DNA from: Pseudomonas veronii
Lineage (GTDB): Bacteria; Pseudomonadota; Gammaproteobacteria; Pseudomonadales; Pseudomonadaceae
NCBI RefSeq assembly: GCF_001439695.1
Contig: NZ_JYLL01000018.1
Coordinates: 1 to 64,000, forward strand
DNA: 64,000 bases
Direction of reading: 5' to 3'
Position 1 is the first letter of the stretch, and every line of letters begins with the position of its first letter. The notes under the pieces are model-generated. The model searched no databases. It was not told where the DNA came from and saw nothing but the letters and a program-made list of their open reading frames with translations. Position numbers and translations under genes: made by a program. Below, piece after piece: positions 19,532-27,790 of this stretch.

Positions 19532-19792
19532 TTACTTCGGCATGGCCCAGGACTGCAACTGGTAGCCATCTTTATCGAGCTCGGCGCGCGCCTGTAACAA
19601 CAAATCTTCCAGTTGTGCCGGGTCGGTATACGCGCTCGACGACAGTTGTTTAGTGCCGATGCGGGTATTGGTGCGGTCGATGACGCTCAGGCTGAGGGCA
19701 CCGTTGCCATCGTGCCAGGCCACGCACTGGAAGGGTTGGAAAGCACGGTCTGCGATCAAAAGAGCTTCGTTGATGCGGAGCGGGGCGTTCAT
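19532..19792 (-). CDS. Hypothetical protein, 86 residues
   Basis: A small soluble protein starting MNAPLRINEALLIADRAFQP; the ATG at 19792 has AGAGAAG about nine bases upstream, better than an upstream in-frame start at 19894. The sequence alternates strand-like stretches (CVAWHDGNGALSLSVIDR) with a helix (DPAQLEDLLLQARAELDKDG). There are no catalytic motifs or membrane segments. It is not a family I recognise; its compactness and codon use suggest a real gene. It is convergent with the gnd-zwf-HAD operon. Confidence 0.65.
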   Translation of the reverse strand: MNAPLRINEALLIADRAFQPFQCVAWHDGNGALSLSVIDRTNTRIGTKQLSSSAYTDPAQLEDLLLQARAELDKDGYQLQSWAMPK

Positions 19793-20137
19793 GTGGGTCT
19801 TCTCTCTAAATGCCCAATCAAGTGAGTGCCGTCGGCTGGGCTGACCGTGCGGCGAGTTACTTGTACTGATGCGCGATGGCGGGGTACGGGTCACATGTTA
19901 GAGCAACAATTTTCAACTTTCCGTGATTGGCGTCATGTAAGCGGCTGTTTTGAAAGCTGAATACGCGATTCGGCAGGTACAACTTTTTTGCCGGGATGTG
20001 ACGGTCGAGTGGCTTTTTGCCAAGACATATAGCAAAACGATACAAGGCAACTGTCAAGATTTTGATACTGTAACTCCCGGGCGTCACAAACCTTTGTTTA
20101 TAAATAACTTTAGCAATTCTGGCGCCAAGGAATAGTC
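19793..20137. other. 345-base intergenic region before the sigma-54 activator
   Basis: The sequence turns AT-rich, and no protein frame with a credible start and ribosome binding site was found. A TATAAA (20099-20104) could be a -10 for the downstream activator, whose ATG has AAGGAA eight bases before it. No hairpin, RNA gene or known operator is recognised. Confidence 0.5.
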
Positions 20138-21463
20138 ATGATTGTTACACCTGTGCAGCGCCGCTTGCTCGTGGTCGACCCCTGTGATGACTGCTATGAG
20201 TTGTTACCGGGTTTGCGTGCGGCGGGGTGGGAGGTGGACAGTTGTACGTTGGCGGCCGTGGGTGAGCGATCCTGCGATGTCGGCTTGCTGCGCTTGCAGC
20301 CGTATCACCTGGAGCGGCCCGAAGCCGTCAAGGAACTGATCAGCCGCAGCGGCACCGAGTGGATCGCGGTGCTCACCCAAGAAGTGTTGCGCTTGCAGAA
20401 CGTCGGCGATTTTGTCTGCGAATGGTTTTTTGACTTCCATACCTTGCCGTTCGATGTGTCCAGGGTGCAGGTCACCCTCGGCCGCGCCTTTGGCATGGCA
20501 CGGCTGCGGGGCAAGGGCTACACCGCGGTGGACGAGCCCGAACATGAACTGCTGGGCGACAGCCGACCGATCCGCGAGCTGCGCAAGTTATTGTCCAAAT
20601 TGGCGCCCACCGAGTCCCCGGTCCTGATCCGCGGCGACAGCGGCACCGGCAAAGAGCTGGTGGCCAAAACCCTGCACCGCCAATCCCAGCGCCATGCCAA
20701 GCCGTTTGTCGCGATCAACTGCGGCGCGATCCCGGAACACCTGATCCAATCCGAACTGTTTGGCCACGAAAAGGGCGCGTTTACCGGCGCCCACCAGCGT
20801 AAGGTCGGGCGGATTGAAGCGGCCAATGGCGGCACGTTGTTTCTTGATGAGATCGGCGATTTGCCGATGGAGCTGCAGGCCAACCTGCTGCGATTCCTGC
20901 AGGAAAAACAGATCGAACGCGTCGGCGGCAGCCAGCCGATCCCGGTGGATGTGCGAGTGCTGGCGGCGACCCACGTCGACCTGGAAGCGGCCGTTGCGAA
21001 GGGTACGTTTCGTGAAGACTTGTATTACCGTTTGAATGTGCTGCAAGTGGTCACGGCGCCGTTGCGCGAGCGCCACGGTGACGTCGCCATGCTGGCCAAC
21101 CACTTTGCGCGCTTCTACAGCCAGGAAACCGGGCGCCGCCCCCGCAGCTTCAGCGAAGACGCCCTGGTGGCCATGGGGCACCACCCTTGGCCGGGCAATG
21201 TGCGTGAGCTGGCCAACCGCGTGCGCCGAGGCCTGGTGCTGGCCGAAGGGCGGCAAATCGAAGCCGTTGATCTGGGTTTGCAGAGTCAGCAGGCAATTTC
21301 GTCGCCGATGGCTACACTGGAAGACTATAAACACCGCGCCGAACGCCAGGCGCTGTGCGATGTGCTCAACCGGCACAGCGACAACCTGAGTGTCGCGGCC
21401 CGTGTGCTGGGGATTTCCCGGCCGACGTTCTACCGGTTGTTGCACAAACACCAGATCCGCTAG
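20138..21463 (+). CDS. Sigma-54 enhancer-binding activator, VpsR-like N-terminus
   Basis: A 441-residue activator with three parts. The N-terminal 125 residues are a degenerate receiver-like domain without the usual phospho-Asp pattern, ending in WFFDFHTLPFD as in VpsR-type regulators. The AAA+ domain has Walker A GDSGTGKE (167-173) and the sigma-54 contact loop GAFTGA (213-218). The C-terminus is a Fis-type HTH (NLSVAARVLGISRPTFYRLL). It should drive RpoN promoters. It is convergent with fap, whose promoter is of sigma-54 type, so control of amyloid genes is an attractive inference. VpsR in Vibrio responds to cyclic di-GMP; whether this one does is unknown. Confidence 0.85.
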   Translation: MIVTPVQRRLLVVDPCDDCYELLPGLRAAGWEVDSCTLAAVGERSCDVGLLRLQPYHLERPEAVKELISRSGTEWIAVLTQEVLRLQNVGDFVCEWFFDFHTLPFDVSRVQVTLGRAFGMARLRGKGYTAVDEPEHELLGDSRPIRELRKLLSKLAPTESPVLIRGDSGTGKELVAKTLHRQSQRHAKPFVAINCGAIPEHLIQSELFGHEKGAFTGAHQRKVGRIEAANGGTLFLDEIGDLPMELQANLLRFLQEKQIERVGGSQPIPVDVRVLAATHVDLEAAVAKGTFREDLYYRLNVLQVVTAPLRERHGDVAMLANHFARFYSQETGRRPRSFSEDALVAMGHHPWPGNVRELANRVRRGLVLAEGRQIEAVDLGLQSQQAISSPMATLEDYKHRAERQALCDVLNRHSDNLSVAARVLGISRPTFYRLLHKHQIR

Positions 21464-21476
21464 GGCGGGTAAACCG

Positions 21477-21514
21477 AAAAGCCCCGCAACGACCCTTATC
21501 GTTGCGGGGCTTTT
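21477..21514. terminator. Bidirectional rho-independent terminator
   Basis: GCCCCGCAACGA and TCGTTGCGGGGC form a perfect 12-base stem with a 6-base loop, preceded by AAAA and followed by TTTT. It lies between the activator stop and the fapF stop and can serve both convergent transcripts. Confidence 0.92.
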
Positions 21515-21527
21515 CCCTGTGCGCGGT

Positions 21528-22838
21528 TTAGAAGTAGTACGGGAATTTCAGGCTGAAGGTGAAGTCCGGCGCATCATCCGTCATGCCAATGGCCAGGTTC
21601 GGCACGATCGTCAGGTTATCCGACGCCGCGATGGTCATGCCCACGTTGAAGTAACCGGCGTTGGCATCGCTGGAGACCACCGATTGCCAATCCCCGCCGC
21701 TTTGCTTGACCTTGCTCTTGCGTTGCACGAGGTCGGACACCGAGAACGACATACTCATTTTCTCGTTGAGGGCGAAGGCGACACCGACCCCTAACTGGAA
21801 GCTGTCGCCCAGACTGACCTTGCCGGGGATTTTCTGGTTGACGTTGGGGCTGATGTCGCTGAACGAATCTTCGAAGTTATGGGTGTAGGACAGCGAGCCG
21901 AACAGCACCGCCGGGTCGAAGGTCTTGACCAGGGAGATACCTGGCGTCACCGACCACACGCCGTTACCGGTCGGCAGGGTTTCCGGCACGGCGAGGTTGG
22001 TGTTGGTCGGCGATTCGATCAGCTTGATGCCATAAGGATCTTTGCCGGTAGGGGCCTTGACCCGTAACGACACCACTGCATCCGGCAGGCTTGCGCTCTC
22101 GTCGAGGAATTTATACGCAATGCCGAAGTTCACGTCGCCGATGGTCGGGTCGCGGGTAACCGAGCCTTCCGAGGTGGTGTTGGCGCTGCCGCCCGCACCG
22201 CCGGACTGGTAGGTCGACTCGCGATACACCACTGGCACGTTCACGTCGAACTGCCAACGGTTGTCCAGGTTGTAGCGCCCGGTCAGGTCCACGGTCCAGC
22301 TGTCGGACTTGATCCGGTCCAGGTTGATATTGCCGAGGAAGATCGAATCCAGCGCCAGAAAGCCGTTAAGGGATAACTGGCGTGCGTCATAGCGCGCATA
22401 GGTGACGCCGGTTTCAAAGCTGAACTTGCCATTGCCGAAGAAGCCACTGGCCTCGTTGTACAAGTTGCTCACGCTTTGTGCCGGCGCCGAGTCATCCTTC
22501 AGGCTTTGCCCATAGGAACTGCCACCGCCGGCGCCGCCCGATGCTGCCGCCGCGCCCACCCCAGGCGTGTTGCCTGCCACGGTGGTGCCGCCTTTTCTCA
22601 AGTCGGCAGGCGACTTGACCAAGCGTCTAGGGGCGGGTGTTGCGGGTTGGTCTTCTACCTGTCGAACGCGTTGCTCCAATACTGCCAGTGCTTTTTGCTG
22701 CACTTCATAACGTTGCTTGAGCTCCAGAAGTTCCTGTTTCAAGGTTTCAATATCGGTGTCCGGTGCGGCATATAGCGCGGACGCCGGCAGGAGCGTACTC
22801 AAACAAATCACGGCACGTAACGATAACGATCGATGCAT
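21528..22838 (-). CDS. fapF: Functional amyloid export porin FapF
   Basis: A 436-residue outer-membrane barrel through which Fap amyloid subunits leave the cell. After a signal peptide (MHRSLSLRAVICLSTLLPAS) come a coiled-coil segment (TLKQELLELKQRYEVQQKAL), a Gly/Ser/Ala-rich linker, and about 270 residues of amphipathic strands ending in aromatic Phe. This fits the trimeric coiled coil, plug and 12-strand barrel of FapF. The start at 22838 is preferred because it begins with the signal peptide; an upstream start at 22892 overlapping fapE is possible. It is the last fap gene, before a strong terminator. Confidence 0.93.
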   Translation of the reverse strand: MHRSLSLRAVICLSTLLPASALYAAPDTDIETLKQELLELKQRYEVQQKALAVLEQRVRQVEDQPATPAPRRLVKSPADLRKGGTTVAGNTPGVGAAAASGGAGGGSSYGQSLKDDSAPAQSVSNLYNEASGFFGNGKFSFETGVTYARYDARQLSLNGFLALDSIFLGNINLDRIKSDSWTVDLTGRYNLDNRWQFDVNVPVVYRESTYQSGGAGGSANTTSEGSVTRDPTIGDVNFGIAYKFLDESASLPDAVVSLRVKAPTGKDPYGIKLIESPTNTNLAVPETLPTGNGVWSVTPGISLVKTFDPAVLFGSLSYTHNFEDSFSDISPNVNQKIPGKVSLGDSFQLGVGVAFALNEKMSMSFSVSDLVQRKSKVKQSGGDWQSVVSSDANAGYFNVGMTIAASDNLTIVPNLAIGMTDDAPDFTFSLKFPYYF

Positions 22839-22888
22839 GAAATAAGCCGTCCCATTCCTAATGCGTAAGTGTCGTGGCTCAGCGTAGT

Positions 22889-23638
22889 TCAATAACCGGA
22901 AGGGCGAAGGCCTTTGAGTTGATCTAGGTTAAGATTTTGCGTGATATTGTTCAGACCACTGTTTCCCAGCACCACATTGAGTTGGGTCAGATTGTTCACG
23001 AAGTTGCTGTTCCCTTGGATGACCGTGCCTTGCAGGACGTTGCCGCCGCCAATTTGCTGCACGACGTTGCCTTGATTGTTGCTGGCCAGCAGCGCCATCT
23101 GCAGGCCGCCGTTCTTGGCGCTCACCGTGACCTGGCCAGCGGCAGTGCTGCCGGTAATCGGCTGGCCGGCCAGTAACGCCTGGCCTGACTGGACATAGTT
23201 GGCCGGAGTCAAGCCGTCTTTGGTGACGTTGATGTCAACGCCGTTGGTGGCTGTGTTGCCATCACCCGCTGTGCGGACGCTTTGAACCACGCCCTGGCCG
23301 GTGCCGAGGCCGGAGCCACCGACGACGGTGCCGGTGCCGGTAGGCTGCTGGGTCGTGCCGTTGCCATCGCTGCCGGTAATCTGCACGTAAAATTGCGGCG
23401 TAATGGTGGTGGAGTTGACTTGCATGTTGGCAGTGCCGGTCACGGTTGCACCGGCGGCGTTGGTCCAGGTACTGCTCATCACAATGCCAAAGCTGACAAT
23501 CCGCCCCGGCATCACATAGCGGCCGCGCAACTCGGCCATTTCCGAATCCTTGAGTTCAATCGGCTTGAACGCCGATGAAGCATAAACAGGTGCTGAGGCT
23601 GCCAGGCACATGACTGTCAGCCAACGGAGAGTATTCAT
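22889..23638 (-). CDS. fapE: Fap amyloid system protein FapE
   Basis: A 249-residue exported protein: signal peptide to about residue 20, a conserved LKDSEMAELRGRYVMPG segment, a Thr/Gly-rich middle, and a C-terminal Asn/Gln-rich part (NQGNVVQQIGGGNVLQG) that looks like the amyloid repeats. FapE is found with the fibre and may help fibre assembly or anchoring; its exact job is not settled. AGGAG lies about eight bases before the ATG. It sits between fapD and fapF in the standard fap order. Confidence 0.92.
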   Translation of the reverse strand: MNTLRWLTVMCLAASAPVYASSAFKPIELKDSEMAELRGRYVMPGRIVSFGIVMSSTWTNAAGATVTGTANMQVNSTTITPQFYVQITGSDGNGTTQQPTGTGTVVGGSGLGTGQGVVQSVRTAGDGNTATNGVDINVTKDGLTPANYVQSGQALLAGQPITGSTAAGQVTVSAKNGGLQMALLASNNQGNVVQQIGGGNVLQGTVIQGNSNFVNNLTQLNVVLGNSGLNNITQNLNLDQLKGLRPSGY

Positions 23639-23679
23639 CGTTTGCTCCTGGAGCTTCCTACCCCTTATTGCGCTTCTAT

Positions 23680-24357
23680 CTAGAAGAAGTCGCTCTGGAT
23701 AAAACCGAAGTCCATCAATTCGCTGTCGCGCACCGGGCTGAACTCGTTCAGCTTGTTCTTGGCAGTCAGTGGCGTGGGTGGGTCGAGCAAGGCGTTGGCC
23801 TTGTCGTAGCCGTCACCCAGTACGGCGAAGACGATGCCGTTCCAGCCCTTGATGAAATCGTCCTTGGCATAACGCTTGTGACCCAGCACGGGATCGCCGA
23901 TATACACCCAGTCTTTGTCGGCGCGCTGCAACACCACGAAGTGCTTGTAGCCGCGAATATCAAGCAGCACGACGACCGGCACTTTGACCGTGATCAGCAC
24001 TTCCGGAGTGATCCGGTAGCCCCTGGCGCGCATGTGGATGCTTTCCAGGTAGCGCTTCATGTCGAGCATGGAGAAGCCCTGGGTACGCACCAGATCCTGG
24101 TCGGCGTTGGCCAGCATGCCCTTGATGACGTGATCTTCATCCACGTCCATCCAATAGGCTTGGCGCAGGATGGTCGCCAGTGCGGCGGCCCCGCAGCTGA
24201 AATCGGTTTTCTGTTCCACCAGGTTGGCGAACTTGCGCTCACGGATGCTCTCGACCTTTTTGTAGATCAACCCACCGCCGGGCATGACCACGGCCATTTG
24301 CCCTGCCCAGGTTGGGCCGGTGAGTGCTAACAGCAGGCAGAAGGCGACGAGGCGCAT
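23680..24357 (-). CDS. fapD: C39-like peptidase FapD
   Basis: A 225-residue exported peptidase of the C39 papain-like fold. The catalytic Cys is in DFSCGAAAL (Cys55), His in GYKHFVVL (His139) and Asp in YIGDPVLG (Asp155), so the triad is complete. A signal peptide spans about residues 1-18. FapD is thought to process or guide Fap subunits in the periplasm during export. Its place between the fibre subunit and fapE is the standard arrangement. The ribosome binding site is weak, so it may depend on translation from fapC. Confidence 0.92.
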   Translation of the reverse strand: MRLVAFCLLLALTGPTWAGQMAVVMPGGGLIYKKVESIRERKFANLVEQKTDFSCGAAALATILRQAYWMDVDEDHVIKGMLANADQDLVRTQGFSMLDMKRYLESIHMRARGYRITPEVLITVKVPVVVLLDIRGYKHFVVLQRADKDWVYIGDPVLGHKRYAKDDFIKGWNGIVFAVLGDGYDKANALLDPPTPLTAKNKLNEFSPVRDSELMDFGFIQSDFF

Positions 24358-24419
24358 GATCGTATGACCTGTTGGACACTGGAAATAAAAAGGGCCTTGT
24401 TGCCAAGGCCCGATCTGGA

Positions 24420-25115
24420 TCAGAAGCGAGTGACTGCTACGTTGTTCTGAGCTTGGTTGTTGCTGCCAGACAGGGTGTTGGAGCCCACGATGCCGGAAGC
24501 GTGGTTGAACGAGCTGTTCACGCTCGCGTTGTTGGTAACAGGCTTGGTGCTCCAGCCGTGGCCGCTGCTGAGGTTGACGCTCAGGTTGCCCGACACGTCC
24601 TGTACGGCATTGACGGTTGCGCCGCCAGCGTTGCCATTGCCCGAGGCGATTGCAGTGCTGTTGCTACCTTGGTTCGAAGTGCCCGAGGCCACTGTGGATT
24701 GAATGATGCCCGAACCGTAGTTGCCGCTGTCGTTGACGGAGGCGTTGTTTTTGGTGCCGCCGTTGATCACCAGGTTGCCGCTGTTGGATTGAGCGGAGTT
24801 GACGGTTGCAAACACGAAGTCTGCATCGCCGGAGCCGATCGCAACGTCGTTTTTACCTTGGTTGTTGTCACCGCTCAGGGTGTTGTTGCCGACCACACCG
24901 CTGTAGTTATTCAGCGAGTCGTTGACCGAAGCGTTGTTTTTGGTTTTGTCGTTGAGCACGACGTTACCGTGGTTGCTTTGGCCGTCGTTGGCGGTCACGG
25001 CCAGCGTGGTAGGCGCAGGCTGTGGATGATGATAAGTCTCACCCGCTTGAGCAGCAACAGCCATGAGAGCAGCGAGAGCGAAAGCCAGTGGTTTAAGAGC
25101 CATTGTAGGTTTCAT
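24420..25115 (-). CDS. fapC: Major functional amyloid subunit FapC
   Basis: The 231-residue main fibre subunit. After a signal peptide (cut near residue 24) it has three imperfect repeats of about 35 residues, starting NNASVN at residues 60, 123 and 195. Each carries an SG-(V/I) motif and an SG-(D/T/S)-x-NQ turn, separated by two linkers of about 28 and 37 residues. Asn, Ser and Gly dominate; no cysteine is present in the mature protein. Extracellular fibres built from FapC stiffen biofilm. AAGGAG precedes the ATG. A 67-base gap separates it from fapB. Confidence 0.95.
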   Translation of the reverse strand: MKPTMALKPLAFALAALMAVAAQAGETYHHPQPAPTTLAVTANDGQSNHGNVVLNDKTKNNASVNDSLNNYSGVVGNNTLSGDNNQGKNDVAIGSGDADFVFATVNSAQSNSGNLVINGGTKNNASVNDSGNYGSGIIQSTVASGTSNQGSNSTAIASGNGNAGGATVNAVQDVSGNLSVNLSSGHGWSTKPVTNNASVNSSFNHASGIVGSNTLSGSNNQAQNNVAVTRF

Positions 25116-25182
25116 GGTGTATCTCCTTGCTTCTATTTAGTTGGTTAAGTGTTGGTGCGGTGTAGCTGGCGACTCAGCTCCA

Positions 25183-25746
25183 TCAGTTGAGTCGGACATT
25201 CAGGGTGTTAGCCACTCGGTTCCCCACCCCGGCGCTCTGGTTGACCTGTACCACTCCACGGCTGCCGGTGAAGGCCTGGTCGCTGGTAACGACCTGGCGG
25301 CTGCCAGTGATAGGGTTCAACCCTGAGTCTGTTGCAAGTGCAACGTTCTGTTGCGACATGACACTGTCGTCGATGCTCTGCGGGCCAGCGTTGATGCTGA
25401 TTCGCACGGCATTGATCATCTGGTTCTGGGCCCCGGCCGACTGGTTGACACTCAGTACACCGTTGCCATTGCTGAAGGAGGTGCCGTGGATCGCCGCTTT
25501 GGCATCCATGGCGCGGTCTGCGGCAGCGCCGCTGATTTTTTGCGTGATGGCGATGTTCGCCTGGGCGTTGTGGCCCACCGCGATCGCGACGTTGTTGCTC
25601 AGTTGTTGCTGGTCGCCTGCGGCCTGGTTGAGCGTCACGACGCCGTTGTATTGCTTGGCAGAGTTATCAATCGTCGCGTTGTTGCTGCTGTCGGCCATTG
25701 CCGCCGTGCAGCCCAGTACCGCGAGGAGCATCCAGGAAGCCTTCAT
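25183..25746 (-). CDS. fapB: Minor amyloid subunit FapB (nucleator)
   Basis: A 187-residue exported protein with signal peptide to about residue 18 and three amyloid-type repeats marked by NGVVTLNQAAG, NGVLSVNQSAG and RGVVQVNQSAG, spaced 60-70 residues apart. FapB resembles FapC and is thought to nucleate the fibre. The start overlaps the fapA stop (ATGA), so translation is coupled. Confidence 0.93.
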   Translation of the reverse strand: MKASWMLLAVLGCTAAMADSSNNATIDNSAKQYNGVVTLNQAAGDQQQLSNNVAIAVGHNAQANIAITQKISGAAADRAMDAKAAIHGTSFSNGNGVLSVNQSAGAQNQMINAVRISINAGPQSIDDSVMSQQNVALATDSGLNPITGSRQVVTSDQAFTGSRGVVQVNQSAGVGNRVANTLNVRLN

Positions 25747-26192
25747 TTCATTGCCCCCCCGATCATGCCGCCGATATTGCTCACCGGGGCCAGGCCGCGG
25801 GATACCGCGCCGTTGACCGTACCGGCGATACCGCCGCCGCCATGGCCGGCTGCGCTGCCTGCGCCTAGGCCGATGCTATTGGTGTTGGTCAAGCCGGCCA
25901 GGTCGCCATTGGGCATGATGTTGCGAGTGATGCTGACGCCACTGCTCACACTGGAGAAGTCGTTGTCGCTGAGTTCGCTGTTGGCGGCGCGAGAGATAAC
26001 TGCGGACTGGTTGGCGTTGACTGTGCTGGGGTTTGGATCGGTGCCGCGTGTCCGACCTATTGCATAAGGTTGGACCTGGCGTTGAATCACGATCACACCA
26101 TCGCCTGCCGCGAGCACTGGAAGGCTCACGCCGGTACTCAGTACACAGCTGATCAGCAGGAGGCTCAATGAGCCTGGATTATGCGTGTCCAC
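25743..26192 (-). CDS. fapA: Fap amyloid system protein FapA
   Basis: A 149-residue exported protein that begins the fap operon. It has an N-terminal signal segment (LSLLLISCVLSTGVSLPVLAA), a polar middle, and a Gly-rich C-terminus (GAGSAAGHGGGGIAGTVNG). FapA is reported to influence the FapB/FapC balance in fibres, perhaps as a periplasmic chaperone. The start is GTG 26192, supported by AAGGA eight bases before it. The sigma-54 promoter is about 40 bases upstream. Confidence 0.9.
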   Translation of the reverse strand: MDTHNPGSLSLLLISCVLSTGVSLPVLAAGDGVIVIQRQVQPYAIGRTRGTDPNPSTVNANQSAVISRAANSELSDNDFSSVSSGVSITRNIMPNGDLAGLTNTNSIGLGAGSAAGHGGGGIAGTVNGAVSRGLAPVSNIGGMIGGAMK

Positions 26193-26245
26193 GGCAGTAT
26201 TCCTTATTCACCGCGCTGACCCTAAACAGCGCTGTAAGGGATAGA

Positions 26246-26259
26246 GCAGAAGGCGTGCC
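26246..26259 (-). promoter_or_regulatory. Sigma-54 (-24/-12) promoter of the fap operon
   Basis: On the minus strand the sequence CGGCACGCCTTCTGCT places GG (26259-26258) exactly ten bases before GC (26247-26246). It matches the TGGCACG-N4-TTGCA consensus in CGGCACG and in the GC of the -12 element. Transcription would start near 26234, about 40 bases before the fapA GTG. Confidence 0.75.
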
Positions 26260-26262
26260 GCT

Positions 26263-26276
26263 TTCAATTTATTATT
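26263..26276 (-). promoter_or_regulatory. FleQ-like half site next to the fap promoter
   Basis: The minus strand reads AATAATAAATTGAA; the right half TAAATTGA fits the FleQ consensus GTCAnTAAATTGAC, but the left half does not. It abuts the -24 element. FleQ has been linked to fap control in other pseudomonads; this site is only suggestive. Confidence 0.35.
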
Positions 26277-26329
26277 GTTAATCAAATAGTTATGAAGCTT
26301 AGCAGGCTAAGTGATGGCCATACTGTTTC

Positions 26330-26416
26330 AGCGTTGATACAGCCGGCCGACGCCGGCCGGCAATTTCCGATACGCCTGGCGCGCAGGCGGTGAGTTCGGG
26401 AGCCTGTATCAGCGCT
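26330..26416. repeat. Paired 13-base inverted repeat, possible upstream activator site
   Basis: AGCGTTGATACAG (26330-26342) and CTGTATCAGCGCT (26404-26416) are inverted copies with one mismatch, 61 bases apart, lying 80-170 bases upstream of the fap sigma-54 promoter. This is where enhancer-binding proteins usually bind. Between the arms is a second GC-rich palindromic stretch (GCCGGCC repeats). The 341-base gap from 26193 to 26533 holds no gene. Confidence 0.5.
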
Positions 26417-26483
26417 GTAACACTTCGTGTAACAAAACCGGGAGTTCGCGCCGGTCGGGCCGTTCAGGGCAGGGAGGTGTTTC

Positions 26484-26518
26484 AAAAATGGACACTGCGG
26501 GCGCAATCAGGCCCGCAG
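26484..26518 (-). terminator. Terminator after the FecR-like gene
   Basis: CTGCGGGC/GCCCGCAG stem (8 bases, 26495-26518) on the minus strand, 16 bases after the stop, followed seven bases later by five T. It would separate the FecR-like gene from the fap control region. Confidence 0.65.
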
Positions 26519-26533
26519 GGACAGGCAGAAGCC

Positions 26534-27523
26534 TCAGCCCTTGGGCGCTTTACGTGGGATGGAGTTGAGGACGGGATTGCCATCCTGGTTCTGGGTCAGG
26601 TAGACCGGCAAAACCTTGGGCAGGGAGGGGACGAGGTTGTTGACCTCGCTGATGTTATAGATGCCGCCGATGCGGATCGTTCCGGTGCCGATATCGGCCA
26701 GCATCACCGGTTTGTTCAGGTAGCGGTTGATCAACGGTAACGCGTCGGCCAGGGCCAGGTTGTCCAGGACCAATTTGCCCTGGCGCCAGGCGAGGGCGCT
26801 GTCGTTGGGGTTGATCGGGCGCACGCTTGGGGTGGCATCGCCTGGTTGATAGCTGGCTTGCATGCCTGGAGTCAGCGGCACGCTGCCGTGTGCCGGGTCG
26901 CTGGAAATCTGCACCGAGCCTTCGAGCAGCATCACCCGCACCTGATTTTCGTATTTCCACACGTTGAATTGGGTGCCGGTCACGCGCACCTGTCCTTCTC
27001 CGGCCTTGACGACAAACGGATGGGTGCTGTCATGGCTGACCTTGAAAAACGCCTCGCCCTTGCTCAGTGTGACCCGGCGCTGGTCCTTGTAATCGGCGTA
27101 GACCAGTTCGGTGCCCAGGTTGAGCTCAACCTGGCTGCCATCGGCCAGGGTGACCTGGCGCAGGCCATTGCTGGCCTCGAACCGTTCATAGGCAGTCGGC
27201 AACCAGCCCGCTTCCCAGCCGGTGAACGCCGCCAGGGGCAGCGCGGCCAAGCACACTGCGGCAGCCACCGCGTAATCGCGCAGCCGGCGACGCGGTCTGA
27301 ACGGCGCTACGAGCGGCGCATGGCGTGGCAAGTGATCGGCCACGTCCCAGATTTCCAGCATCGCCGCGTATTCGAAGGCATGCAGCGGATGAGCATCGTG
27401 CCATTGTTGAAAGGCCTGTCGTTCGTCCGCCGTGCAATCACTTGCATGCAAGCGCATGCACCAATGCGCGGCGGCGTCGGTGATGGCGTCATATTCGGCT
27501 TCTAAAGCAGACTTTTCGGTCAT
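26534..27523 (-). CDS. FecR-type anti-sigma factor, orphan
   Basis: A 329-residue inner-membrane protein. The N-terminal cytoplasmic domain (residues 1-65, with AAHWCMRLHASDCTADERQAFQQW) is the sigma-binding type; a transmembrane helix lies about 83-102. The FecR domain follows (GLRQVTLADGSQVELNLGTEL, VTLSKGEAFFKVSHD), and the C-terminus resembles a secretin/TonB short domain. FecR proteins pass a signal from an outer-membrane receptor to an ECF sigma factor. No fecI-type gene or STN-bearing receptor is nearby, so the partners are elsewhere or lost. ATG 27523 with AGGA upstream is preferred to a GTG 21 bases earlier. Confidence 0.85.
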   Translation of the reverse strand: MTEKSALEAEYDAITDAAAHWCMRLHASDCTADERQAFQQWHDAHPLHAFEYAAMLEIWDVADHLPRHAPLVAPFRPRRRLRDYAVAAAVCLAALPLAAFTGWEAGWLPTAYERFEASNGLRQVTLADGSQVELNLGTELVYADYKDQRRVTLSKGEAFFKVSHDSTHPFVVKAGEGQVRVTGTQFNVWKYENQVRVMLLEGSVQISSDPAHGSVPLTPGMQASYQPGDATPSVRPINPNDSALAWRQGKLVLDNLALADALPLINRYLNKPVMLADIGTGTIRIGGIYNISEVNNLVPSLPKVLPVYLTQNQDGNPVLNSIPRKAPKG

Positions 27524-27790
27524 TAATTCATCCTGATTTCCCACATTCTAACCTCCCGAGACCGAGGGCGAGAACAGCCTTCATGGCAATTGCGCATCAA
27601 TTGAACTTTTATTCTCGTTGGGGCACGCCCAAACAGGCTGGTGACGGAGTTGCGACACACCGTAATGGACGGCGAAGCGCGTCAGGCAGTAGATAACTCA
27701 AGCGCCCGTTGACAGCAGGCACGGGAGGCGTTGTTTAATCGTCGGTCTGGATTCTTGTTGTCTCTTCCAATTACAAAATCGGAGCTACAG

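Noticed and set aside
19857..20135. Short open frames on both strands in the gap before the sigma-54 activator
   Set aside because: No ribosome binding site, odd composition, and mutual overlap.
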